From positions 1 through 8,347 of the forward strand of contig JAITJK010000168.1 in assembly GCA_031278935.1 (NCBI GenBank): a DNA stretch of 8,347 bases. Direction: 5' to 3'. Shown here one piece after another: positions 1 to 6,628 of the stretch. Made by a program: the position numbers and the translations under genes. The number at the start of each line of letters is the position of its first letter. Positions within the stretch are counted from its first letter, which is position 1. The stretch is from Spirochaetaceae bacterium. Its GTDB lineage: Bacteria > Spirochaetota > Spirochaetia > Treponematales > Breznakiellaceae. The notes under the pieces are model-generated. The model made no database searches and was not told the DNA's origin. It was given only the letters and a program-made list of their open reading frames with translations.

Positions 1-241
1 GTTGATCCAAAACCCACTTCTGATACTTTTGAGGGCTGGTTTTTCCGGACACGGGGCGAATTTCATACACGCTCGTGTTGAATTCTCCATCCTCAACCTG
101 AGACCAAAACCGCTTTCCCGCGCCGTTGGGACTGAGATTATACGCAACGGTCTGACCACTTTGATTCACCAGATCGGGCAAGGTAAAAATCTCCCGATCA
201 GCCATGCTTGCGATGCAAGCCTTAAGTGCAATTTTATCCAT
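1..241 (-). CDS. Small protein, 5' part only (possibly DUF1413-like)
   Basis: This is a reading frame on the minus strand that starts at ATG 241-239 and is still open at the left edge after 80 codons. The start is well supported: AGGAG lies six bases upstream, and a promoter with a perfect TATAAT lies before that. The translation begins MDKIALKACIASMADREIFT and continues with LPDLVNQ, a GKRFW segment near residues 42-46, and TSPQKYQKW near 69-76. There is no signal peptide or membrane segment. The pattern 'FTL.DL ... K.F...V..G ... I ... SPQKY' recalls the small DUF1413 proteins often found in phage and plasmid neighbourhoods, but I hold that family assignment only loosely and its function is unknown in any case. 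That this is a real gene is much surer than what it is. The plus-strand open frame over the same bases is a shadow. Confidence 0.78.
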   Translation of the reverse strand, partial: MDKIALKACIASMADREIFTLPDLVNQSGQTVAYNLSPNGAGKRFWSQVEDGEFNTSVYEIRPVSGKTSPQKYQKWVLDQ

Positions 242-270
242 AAAATACTCCTAAAATAAAATTTATCAAA

Positions 271-299
271 ATTATAGACCGTTTCTGAATTATTATCAC
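271..299 (-). promoter_or_regulatory. Promoter of the leftmost minus-strand gene
   Basis: Read on the minus strand, a perfect TATAAT (276-271) is preceded by a 17-base spacer and GTGATA (299-294), which matches four of six bases of the TTGACA consensus. The predicted start of transcription is about 20-25 bases before the ATG at 241, leaving just room for the AGGAG ribosome binding site. The surrounding DNA is AT-rich, as expected for a promoter. There is no visible operator palindrome. Confidence 0.6.
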
Positions 300-451
300 G
301 TAAAAAAGAGCAGAAAAATAGAAAAATCTATAGAAAAAGTCAAATATTTTGAGTCCTCCGAAAAGCCGGGGCTGGATCAGAAGAACGGCGGCGGGGTAAG
401 GAGGGCGAAGTCATCATGATTTTGTTATTCAGGCAGGGTAGGGTGTGGCAT

Positions 452-486
452 GGCTTTCGGCAGTGCTGTGCACACACCCGAAAGCC
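452..486. repeat. Nine-base perfect inverted repeat with an inner hairpin
   Basis: GGCTTTCGG (452-460) and CCGAAAGCC (478-486) are perfect inverted copies around a 17-base loop. The loop holds a second small stem, GTGC-TGT-GCAC (463-473). No T-run follows on either strand, so it is not a standard intrinsic terminator. It lies 35-70 bases beyond the stop of the decayed AraC gene and may be a factor-dependent terminator, a repeat-element end or a protein-binding palindrome. I recognise no gene in the rest of the 242-520 spacer. Confidence 0.55.
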
Positions 487-520
487 GCTGTAACTCATAA
501 AGCAATCCATAAATTTTTTA

Positions 521-1206
521 TCACATTCGCGGTAGCGGTTCACCTGCACGGAATTTTCGGCGGTATTCGCCGGGGCTCATGCCAAGAATACGCTTGAAAA
601 TTTCTCCGTAATAGCTGGGGGCGGAAAACCCAGAGGCAAAAGCCGCTTCGGTAATGCTCATGCTCTCACTGGTAAGGAGCCTGAGACTCCGCCGTATTCT
701 GAAATGCAGCAAGTAATCAAAAATACTCTTCTGCAGCGCCTTTTTAAAAACACGACAGCAGGTACTTGTACTGACCCTCCCCGCTTTTGCGATGTCGTTC
801 AAAGTAATTCTTTCGTTGAATTTCTTTTGAATAAAACTTAGCATTCGTTTAATGGTAAGGTCTTCCCGTTTCGCCATAATTTTTTCATCGTTTTTTCATT
901 TTCCGCGGGATGTATCGTATTTGTGAAAAGTAAGGCCCAAAGAGCGTAAAACTGACTCTGTACTTCCAAGGCCGAATCATCAGGGGCCTGCCTCGTCAAT
1001 TCCGCCAACGTCCTTATACGTTCAAGGACTTGCGCCCTCCAGCCGGTCGCGGTTGCGGAAAAGAACAGCGCGTCAAAACGCCTGTCGTAAAGCAGCGCAT
1101 TAACAAAACGACTTTCAATATACGGGTGGGTGCAGAGCAGGGAGGGATGGAGCAGGAGGCAGAGATAAACCGGCTTACCCTGGAAAACAAGATCGGCCTG
1201 CCCAAA
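521..1206 (-). pseudogene. AraC-family transcriptional regulator, truncated and frameshifted
   Basis: The 3' part (877-521, 118 codons) is a complete AraC/XylS DNA-binding domain: helix-turn-helix one around LNDIAKAGRVSTSTCCRVFK, helix-turn-helix two around ITEAAFASGFSAPSYYGEIF, and the family ending GMSPGEYRRKF. A second frame upstream (about 1206-880) encodes the end of an AraC sensor domain, including ADLVFQGKPVYLCLLLHPSLL-like text, IESRFVNALL and the helical stretch LEVQSQFYALWALLF that normally leads into the HTH domain. The two frames would join in register if one A were added to either A6 run on the minus strand (896-891 or 885-880). The internal ATG at 877 has no ribosome binding site. 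The first roughly 90-100 residues (cupin fold) are missing because the gene meets the GH94 relic at about 1206. Regulators of this type control sugar genes, and its neighbour fits that. Confidence 0.8.
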
Positions 1207-2458
1207 CAGGTAAGCGTGGTGAGCGCTCTTGAGTGGTGCCTGTGGGACGCGGTTGAGGATGGGACGAATTTCCAGCGTAACTTCTCCACCGGCGAAGTTG
1301 AGGTTGAAGGCAGTACGATTTACCACAAGACCGAATACCGGGAGCGGCGCAATCACTACGCCTATTTCAGTGTGAATCAGCCCCTTGCCGGTTTCGACAC
1401 GAGCCGCGATGTATTCCTCGGCAAATTCAACGGCTGGGATACGCCTCAGGCGGTCTTTTCCGGCCAGAGTGGCAACAGCGAAGCCCACGGCTGGGCGCCC
1501 ATAGCCAGCCACCGCGTGAGTTTTGATCTTAAAGCCGGCGAACAAGGAAACCGGCGTCGCGGAGAGTGTCTTCATAGGTGGTATGTTTGTACTGTACGGC
1601 AGGCAGTACGCGGAACTGTGCGAGCGTTTCGGGGACAAGGCCGAAGGCGCGCGGATTCGGGAAGCGGCTGCTGCGGTGGAGAAAGCCATCCTCAAGGACG
1701 GCTGGGACGGCGAGTGGTTTGTCCGCGCCTATGACGGCTACGGAAACAAGGTCGGCAGCCGCGAATGCGATGAAGGCAAGATCTACCTTGAACCCCAGGG
1801 TATGTGCGTCATGGCGGGTATCGGCATCGCCACGGGGGAGGCGAAAAAAGCCCTTGCCAGCGTGAAGGCGAAACTTACCTACCAGTACGGCACATCTTTG
1901 CTGTGGCCCTGTTACCGGACCTACCATGTGGAGCTTGGGGAAGTGTCCAGTTATCCCCCGGGATTCAAAGAAAACGGCGGCATGTTCTGCCATAACAATC
2001 CCTGGGTGAGCACTGCAGAAACCCTGGTGCACAACGCGGACGAAGCCTTTGCTATTTACCGGCGTACCTGTCCTGCGTACTTCGAAGAAATCAGCGACAT
2101 ACACCGCACCGAGCCGTACGTCTATAGCCAGATGCTAGGGGGAAAGGAAGCGCCCCCGCAACATCAGGGGGAAGCAAAAAACTCATGGCTTACCGGCACT
2201 GCTGCGTGGACATTCGTGAACGTGAGCCAGTATCTCCTGGGTATTCGGGCCACCCATGACGGGCTTCAGGTAGATCCCTGTCTACCCAAAAATTTTACCC
2301 CGGTGCGCGTCAAACGTCTTTTCCGGGGCGTGATGTACAGCATCGATATTACCCGCACCGGCAAACCGGGTCTTAGGGTTGACGGAACACGTGTCGCAGG
2401 CACTGTCATCCCACCTGCGGAAGGGAAGACTACGGTATCAGTAGAGGTGACCATATAG
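1207..2458 (+). pseudogene. GH94 cellobiose-phosphorylase-like gene, two deletions
   Basis: Cellobiose phosphorylases split beta-1,4-linked disaccharides with phosphate in the cytoplasm and are about 800 residues long. Two family blocks survive in different frames. Block one (about 1210-1542) carries SALEWCLWDAVEDGTNFQRN, VEVEGSTIYHKTEYRERRNH, PLAGFDTSRDVFLG and SEAHGWAPIASH from the N-terminal half. Block two (about 1541-2455, stop TAG 2456-2458) carries AESVFIGGMFVLYGRQYAEL, HNNPWVSTAET, EISDIHRTEPYVYSQM and EAKNSWLTGTAAW to the natural C-terminus. Missing are the first 150 or so residues with the start codon, and roughly 250-300 residues between the blocks, including the DWND-type loop with the catalytic aspartate. 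The frame changes at about 1540. An ATG at 1523 could allow translation of block two, but the product could not be an active enzyme. Cellobiose is the likeliest original substrate; a related disaccharide is possible. Confidence 0.88.
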
Positions 2459-2475
2459 CAGGGCTGGAAATGGGC

Positions 2476-2546
2476 CGGGGTCTAAGCCCCGCCGAGGGCT
2501 AGGCGGCGGCGCGAGCGGTGGTCTAGCTGGAAGTGTTGCCTAGCCC
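2476..2546. repeat. GC-rich hairpins between two convergent genes
   Basis: The spacer 2459-2668 holds no gene I can recognise. It contains a compact GC-rich block: CGGGG-TCTAAG-CCCCG (2476-2491) forms a five-base-pair hairpin, and GGGCTAGGC (2496-2504) pairs perfectly with GCCTAGCCC (2538-2546) across 33 bases. A ten-base direct repeat, AAGCCCCGCC, occurs at 2484-2493 and 2562-2571. No T-run follows, so these are not ordinary terminators, although lying between convergent units they may still stop transcription. The base composition stands out from the AT-rich remainder of the spacer and suggests a small repeat element. Confidence 0.5.
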
Positions 2547-2668
2547 ATAGTTTCACGGTTGAAGCCCCGCCAGAGTTACCTCTAGTGTATCTGGGAGTTG
2601 AAAACCAAGGGATTTAAATTAAGAAAAAAGGCATGAAAGATACGGACTGCACCTAAACAGGGCGCCGG

Positions 2669-3973
2669 TTATTCGATAAAAAATCTCAGAATGAATAATA
2701 CAAACAGGAGCCACGCAATGGGGGATATATCCTTGAATTTACGCGTTGCCGCCTTGAGCAGCACATAGGAAAGCAAACCGTACACAATGCCTTCGGAAAT
2801 GCTGTACGCGAAAGGCATCATCACAATAGCGAAAAAGGCCGGTATGCCTTCTATGGGGTCCGTGAAGTTGATACCCCCCACCCCCCGGATCATCAAAAAG
2901 CCTACGATGATAAGGGCGGGCGCGGTAGCCGCACTGGGGATTATGAGAAAGAGGGGCGAGAAGAACAAGGCAATGAGAAACAGAACGGCCGTGGTCAGCG
3001 CGGTAAGCCCCGTGCGCCCCCCTGCGGCCACTCCGGCGGTGCTTTCCACATAGCTGGTTACCGTGGAGGTTCCCAACGCGGCCCCCACGACCGTGCCGAT
3101 GGCGTCCGCGAGGAGCGCCTGTTTTACCCGGGGTACTTCGCCGTTCTTGCCGATGAGTCCCGCTTGCGTAACCACGCCAACTAAGGTGCCTACAGTGTCG
3201 AAAATATCCAAAAAGAAAAAGGTGAAGAACACCGTAAAGAACTGGAAGGTGAAAATCTTGGAAAAATCAAAGGCCCAGAATAAGGGCGCGGCGGGAAGGC
3301 TTAAGGGCGAACTGAAGCCGTGTACATTCGTAAGCCCCAGGGGTATGCCGATGACCGTGGTGACGAGAATACCGATGAGGATCGAGCCGGGTACGTTCCA
3401 GGCATACAGGATGCTGGTGATGATAAGTCCCATCAGGGCAAGGAACCCAGAACCGTGAGTCAAATCCCCTAGGGCCAGCAGCGTCGCCGGATCCCCTATC
3501 ACGATGCCCGCGTTCTTAAACCCGATAAGAGCGATGAAAAGCCCTATGCCGACGGCGACCGCTTTTTTTAAGTTGTGGGGTATGGCCTCGATGATAGCTT
3601 CCCGGACATTGAAGAACGAGAGGAGGATAAACAAAAGGCCCTCGAAAAACACCGCAGTCAAAGCGAGCTGCCAGGAATAGCCCATGCCCATAACCACGGA
3701 AAAGGCGAAAAACGCGTTGAGTCCCATGCCGGGCGCAAGGGCTATGGGTAAGTTCGCGGCGAAGGCCATAACCAGCGTCCCTAGGGCCGCCGCCGCCGCA
3801 GTGGCGGTAAACACGGCCTCCTTGGGCATCCCCGCGTTGCTGAGGATATCGGGATTAACCATCAAGATATATGCCAAGGTCAGGAACGTAGTGATTCCCG
3901 CGACAATCTCCCGTCTTACCGTGGTATGGTTCCCCTCTAAATCAAAAATACCTCTTTTCTTGGGTATAGGCAT
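2669..3973 (-). CDS. NCS2-family purine permease, AzgA type
   Basis: This is an intact 434-residue integral inner-membrane protein, close to the usual 430-450 of AzgA-type transporters (PbuG, AdeP and GhxP group), which import adenine, guanine or hypoxanthine with protons. Family signatures are present in order: REIVAGITTFLTLAYILMVN (21-40), the substrate-site motif ALAPGMGLNAFFAF (78-91), FDTVGTLVGV (258-267), and TSYVESTAGVAAGGRTGLT (306-324). Long hydrophobic stretches account for roughly a dozen membrane segments. The start at ATG 3973-3971 is chosen because GGAAGG lies five bases upstream and homology starts immediately after. The same frame stays open far beyond this start, antisense to the next gene, which is a shadow. 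The gene diverges from the nuclease gene and stands alone on its strand. No purine riboswitch fits in front of it, because the predicted leader is only about a dozen bases. The exact base transported cannot be told from sequence. Confidence 0.93.
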   Translation of the reverse strand: MPIPKKRGIFDLEGNHTTVRREIVAGITTFLTLAYILMVNPDILSNAGMPKEAVFTATAAAAALGTLVMAFAANLPIALAPGMGLNAFFAFSVVMGMGYSWQLALTAVFFEGLLFILLSFFNVREAIIEAIPHNLKKAVAVGIGLFIALIGFKNAGIVIGDPATLLALGDLTHGSGFLALMGLIITSILYAWNVPGSILIGILVTTVIGIPLGLTNVHGFSSPLSLPAAPLFWAFDFSKIFTFQFFTVFFTFFFLDIFDTVGTLVGVVTQAGLIGKNGEVPRVKQALLADAIGTVVGAALGTSTVTSYVESTAGVAAGGRTGLTALTTAVLFLIALFFSPLFLIIPSAATAPALIIVGFLMIRGVGGINFTDPIEGIPAFFAIVMMPFAYSISEGIVYGLLSYVLLKAATRKFKDISPIAWLLFVLFILRFFIE

Positions 3974-3992
3974 ATCAACCTTCCTTTCTTGT

Positions 3993-4022
3993 ATTATATG
4001 AATCCCCTTCCCGGAAGTACAA
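3993..4022 (-). promoter_or_regulatory. Promoter of the purine permease gene
   Basis: On the minus strand a perfect TATAAT (3998-3993) lies 20 bases before the permease ATG, with a weak TTGTAC (4022-4017) 18 bases further up. Transcription would start near 3986, giving a leader of about 13 bases that is almost entirely ribosome binding site. The -10 box is convincing and the -35 box is not, so an activator or an extended upstream element may be involved. Confidence 0.5.
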
Positions 4023-4097
4023 GAGGGCGCGGTATGGTTGCACCACCCATCATTGCGATGGGCAGAGTCCGCAGTAATCCAGATACGGCAGATCCTC

Positions 4098-4130
4098 CGC
4101 TGGATTGCTTCGCTTCGCTCACCCTGACGA
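4098..4130 (+). repeat. Interspersed repeat, copy A
   Basis: CGCTGGATTGCTTCGCTTC (4098-4116), followed by GCTCACCCTGACGA, matches a copy on the minus strand at 6534-6512 in 22 of 23 bases and resembles a third at 8143-8183. The pattern TGGATTGCTTCG...CTC(GCAA)TGACGA is a kind of small intergenic repeat that turns up in many bacterial genomes. It lies in the 216-base spacer between the divergent permease and nuclease genes, just before the nuclease start, and so would be part of the nuclease mRNA leader if the promoter lies upstream. It happens to be open in the nuclease reading frame, which makes the gene look longer than it is. Confidence 0.65.
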
Positions 4131-4189
4131 AACGGACGGGGAGCCCTGGGGTCTGTGCGAAAAGGGGGAAAACAGGGTATCCTCAGGAG

Positions 4190-5599
4190 ATGGATATCAA
4201 TTTCTATTCCCTTGGCGCTGCCGAGGAGGTAACCGGATCCAAGCACGTCATTGAGATCGACGGGAAATCCTACCTCATTGACTGCGGTGCTTTTCAAGGG
4301 TCCCGAACCGAGGCGGATCGGAAAAACCGGAACTTCGGTATTGCCACGGACCGGATTGAGTCGGTGATCCTCACCCACGGCCACCTGGATCACTGCGGCC
4401 TGCTGCCCGTGCTCATTAAACAAGGGTATCAGGGGAATATCTACGCCACCCCGGCGACCCGGGATATTGCTAACCTCATTATGATGGATTCTGCCACCAT
4501 CCAAGCCCGGGACGCGGTTTACCTCCGCAAGCAGGCAAAGAAAAAGGGGGAGTCTTTTACCTGGACCCCGCTCTACGATGAAAAAGACGCTATTCAAGCG
4601 ACGAACCAAATCGTCGGGGTCTCCTATAAGCGGCCGATGTTTATCGGCGATGGGATCAGCCTGGAATTTTACGACGCCGGACATATTTTGGGGTCTGCCA
4701 TGGCCTTCATTACCGTAAAACGGCGGGGGAACGAGACGCGGATCCTCTGTTCTGGGGATCTGGGTCGGAAGGGAAAGCCCATCATACGAGACCCTCAGCA
4801 AGTTCCCGCGCCGGATTATATTGTACTGGAAAGTACCTACGGAGACCGCCGGCATGAAAAGACCGATGACGCCATGCAAAAGCTCGCGGACATGGCCCAG
4901 CGGACGGTCAAAACCAAGGGAACCATCCTCATTCCGGCCTTTGCCATCGAGCGGACCCAGGAACTGGTGTACTATTTTCACCTCTTGGTGGATGAGGGCC
5001 TCATCCCGGAGATTCCGATCTATGTGGATTCCCCTATGGCCACCAACGCCACCACCATCTTCCAGGTGCATCCTGAGTGTTACGATGAAGCCATTCACGA
5101 GGCCTTTATCAAGCACCATAAAAACCCTTTCGGCTTCAATGCCCTGCATTTTACCAGCAGCGTGAGCGAATCTAAGGCCCTAAACGAACATCCAGGGCCG
5201 CTTATCATCATTTCCGCAGATGGTATGTGCGAAGCCGGCCGGATTCAGCATCACCTGATCCGGCGTATCAGCGATCCAAACACCACCATCTTGACGGTCG
5301 GGTACATGGCTCAGAACACCCTGGGCCGGCGGATTCGGAATCAAGAGGCGGAGGTGAAGATTCACGGCCAGTGGTTTACGCGCAAGGCCGCAGTACAAGA
5401 GATTAACGCCTTCAGCGCCCACGCAGATTATGTGGAAGCCCTGCAATGGCTCGAGTCCCTGGATACCTCCCGGTTAAAACAAGTGCTCCTGGTCCATGGG
5501 GAACCTAAAGCCCAGAGGGCCTTTCAGCGCTACCTTAAGGAAAAGGGGTATGCTGCGGAGAGTGTCCAATACGGCAAAACCTACAATATGAACGGATGA
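4190..5599 (+). CDS. Metallo-beta-lactamase/beta-CASP ribonuclease
   Basis: This 469-residue cytoplasmic zinc-dependent nuclease belongs to the group annotated as MBL-fold RNA exonuclease (YSH1/CPSF73-like). The zinc-site motifs are all visible: HGHLDH (63-68), H165 in DAGHILGSA, D190 in CSGDLG and a late H436 in LVHGE. The beta-CASP insert shows LESTYGDRRH (213-222), SADGMCEAGRIQHH (342-355, the usual SSGMC/GGR motif) and NAFSAHADY (406-414). The C-terminal RMMBL part ends the protein. These enzymes trim or cleave RNA, and the placement upstream of two rRNA methyltransferases fits a role in RNA maturation, though the target is unknown. The start is ATG 4190: the typical family start MDINFYSLGAAEEVTGS follows it, and no ATG, GTG or TTG lies in frame for about 90 bases before it. 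An AGGAG directly abuts the ATG with no spacer, so AGGG at 4174 may serve instead. The stop codon lies inside the ribosome binding site of the next gene. Confidence 0.93.
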   Translation: MDINFYSLGAAEEVTGSKHVIEIDGKSYLIDCGAFQGSRTEADRKNRNFGIATDRIESVILTHGHLDHCGLLPVLIKQGYQGNIYATPATRDIANLIMMDSATIQARDAVYLRKQAKKKGESFTWTPLYDEKDAIQATNQIVGVSYKRPMFIGDGISLEFYDAGHILGSAMAFITVKRRGNETRILCSGDLGRKGKPIIRDPQQVPAPDYIVLESTYGDRRHEKTDDAMQKLADMAQRTVKTKGTILIPAFAIERTQELVYYFHLLVDEGLIPEIPIYVDSPMATNATTIFQVHPECYDEAIHEAFIKHHKNPFGFNALHFTSSVSESKALNEHPGPLIIISADGMCEAGRIQHHLIRRISDPNTTILTVGYMAQNTLGRRIRNQEAEVKIHGQWFTRKAAVQEINAFSAHADYVEALQWLESLDTSRLKQVLLVHGEPKAQRAFQRYLKEKGYAAESVQYGKTYNMNG

Positions 5600-5608
5600 G
5601 GAGGGCTT

Positions 5609-6358
5609 ATGGGGTATCTTACGGGATTTCATGCCATAGAAGAGGCGCTTAAGGCGGGAACCACACCGGGGCCGCTGCTGGTCGCCAAAGCGGGACCCCG
5701 GGCCCAGGAAAGCATTGCCCTGGCCCGGGAGCAGAAGGTACCTATTCAGCGCGTAGGGACGCACGAACTGGACCGCCTTGCGCCGGATCACCGGGGCGTG
5801 GCCTTACGGGTGGAGGACCTCAGTCCATGGAGTGCCCTTAGCCTTGAAGGATTTATCAGCGCCCTGGGGGAGCGGCCTCATGCCTTGACCCTTATCCTGG
5901 ATGAGATCACGGACCCCCACAACTACGGGGCGATCCTGCGATCCTGCGATCATTTTGCCGTGGACCTGGTCATTACCCGGCGCCGACGCATTGCCAAGCA
6001 CGCCCAAAGTATTGCCCAAACTTCGGCTGGGGCAGTTTCCTGGGTACCGGTGCTTGAAGTATCTAACCTGCCCCGGGCAGTCCAGGACCTCAAGGCGGCC
6101 CGGTTCTGGGTATATGGGGCAGATATGCAGGGGCCCCCCCTCTACGAGCAGGACCTCCGGGGGCGGGTCACCCTTATCCTGGGTGGTGAAGGGGCCGGCA
6201 TAACCCGGCTGCTTCGGGAGGCCTGCGACGCCATGGTGGGAATTCCGCGTAAGGGGAAGATTGATTCCCTCAACGTTTCCGTGGCCGCAGGGATTGTCTG
6301 CTACGAGGCCCTGCGCCAGCGCACCTGCGGTGGGCATATTGGGGGCCTGCGGGGTTAG
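5609..6358 (+). CDS. rlmB: 23S rRNA 2'-O-methyltransferase RlmB (SpoU/TrmH family)
   Basis: This is a 249-residue methyltransferase of the SPOUT class, the normal length for RlmB, which methylates the 2'-hydroxyl of G2251 (E. coli numbering) in the 23S rRNA P-loop using S-adenosylmethionine. It starts with the short substrate-binding domain, MGYLTGFHAIEEALK, and the conserved HRGVALRV (61-68). Three SpoU motifs follow: motif 1 with DPHNYGAILRS (102-112, N105 and R111 being the key residues), motif 2 LILGGEGAGI (189-198) and motif 3 IPRKGKIDSLNVSVAAG (212-228), which forms the trefoil knot. GAGGAGGG (5598-5605) precedes the ATG and overlaps the stop codon of the nuclease gene, so the two are co-transcribed and probably translationally coupled. 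A related TrmH-like enzyme with a different RNA target cannot be fully excluded. Confidence 0.92.
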   Translation: MGYLTGFHAIEEALKAGTTPGPLLVAKAGPRAQESIALAREQKVPIQRVGTHELDRLAPDHRGVALRVEDLSPWSALSLEGFISALGERPHALTLILDEITDPHNYGAILRSCDHFAVDLVITRRRRIAKHAQSIAQTSAGAVSWVPVLEVSNLPRAVQDLKAARFWVYGADMQGPPLYEQDLRGRVTLILGGEGAGITRLLREACDAMVGIPRKGKIDSLNVSVAAGIVCYEALRQRTCGGHIGGLRG

Positions 6359-6469
6359 GGAGCAAGGTGTATATCCCTTCGCCACTTACCATGGACCACC
6401 TGCCGTTGAGGCATAAAGGGGTCCCGCGAGGTAGCGATAAGGGTTTACCTCCCTTCGTTCTTGCCTCTA

Positions 6470-6488
6470 GCCTGGCGTCTTACCAGGC
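6470..6488. repeat. Six-base-pair hairpin
   Basis: GCCTGG (6470-6475) and CCAGGC (6483-6488) enclose a seven-base loop. No T-run follows on either strand. It lies about 110 bases after the rlmB stop and could act as an mRNA-stabilising stem or be part of a repeat unit. Confidence 0.4.
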
Positions 6489-6511
6489 GGAGAAAGTTAG
6501 GGCCATGAGAC

Positions 6512-6534
6512 GAGGGAAGCGAAGCAATCCAGCG
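6512..6534 (-). repeat. Interspersed repeat, copy B
   Basis: The minus strand from 6534 reads CGCTGGATTGCTTCGCTTC then CCTC, identical to copy A (4098-4120) except for one base. After that the two copies diverge. It is inverted relative to copy A and lies in the spacer between rlmB and rlmK. Copies A and B thus bracket the nuclease-rlmB pair in opposite orientation. Confidence 0.65.
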
Positions 6535-6628
6535 CCTGCTGCAACCTGCCGTGGAGGCGTAGCCCTGGTGCGGCCCCCAATACGTCTCCATGGCAAATGG
6601 TGCTTGAGGCAGGGAGGCCTTTGCTTCT

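Larger units (their letters stand above)
6398..6558. repeat. Direct repeat pair in the rlmB-rlmK spacer
   Basis: ACCTGCCGTTGAGGC (6398-6412) recurs as ACCTGCCGTGGAGGC (6544-6558) with one mismatch, 146 bases apart. Between them lie the hairpin at 6470-6488 and interspersed repeat copy B. The 6359-6628 spacer is open in more than one frame but shows no family resemblance, no ribosome binding site suited to an internal start and no terminator. I read it as a block of accumulated repeats rather than a gene. Confidence 0.45.

Noticed and set aside
878..899. Programmed -1 ribosomal frameshifting in the AraC gene
   Set aside because: The A-runs are not a good X XXY YYZ site of the A AAA AAG type in the right register, and I see no downstream stimulating stem or internal Shine-Dalgarno. 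A one-base loss is simpler.
1210..1695. A minus-strand open frame that appears to extend the AraC relic upstream
   Set aside because: Beyond about 1206 it is antisense to recognisable GH94 sequence and has no AraC-like text.
2586..2671. An intrinsic terminator after the permease gene on the minus strand
   Set aside because: A T6 run exists about 40 bases past the stop, but no stable stem directly precedes it.
3974..3999. A purine riboswitch before the permease
   Set aside because: The predicted leader is only about 13 bases, too short for an aptamer.
3989..4189. An N-terminal extension of the nuclease frame back to an ATG at 3989
   Set aside because: The extra 67 codons overlap the permease promoter and repeat copy A and have no family resemblance. 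The standard family start follows ATG 4190.
3974..5149. A minus-strand open frame continuing upstream of the permease through the nuclease gene
   Set aside because: It is antisense to a clear gene. The permease has a good ribosome binding site and promoter at 3973, and homology begins there.
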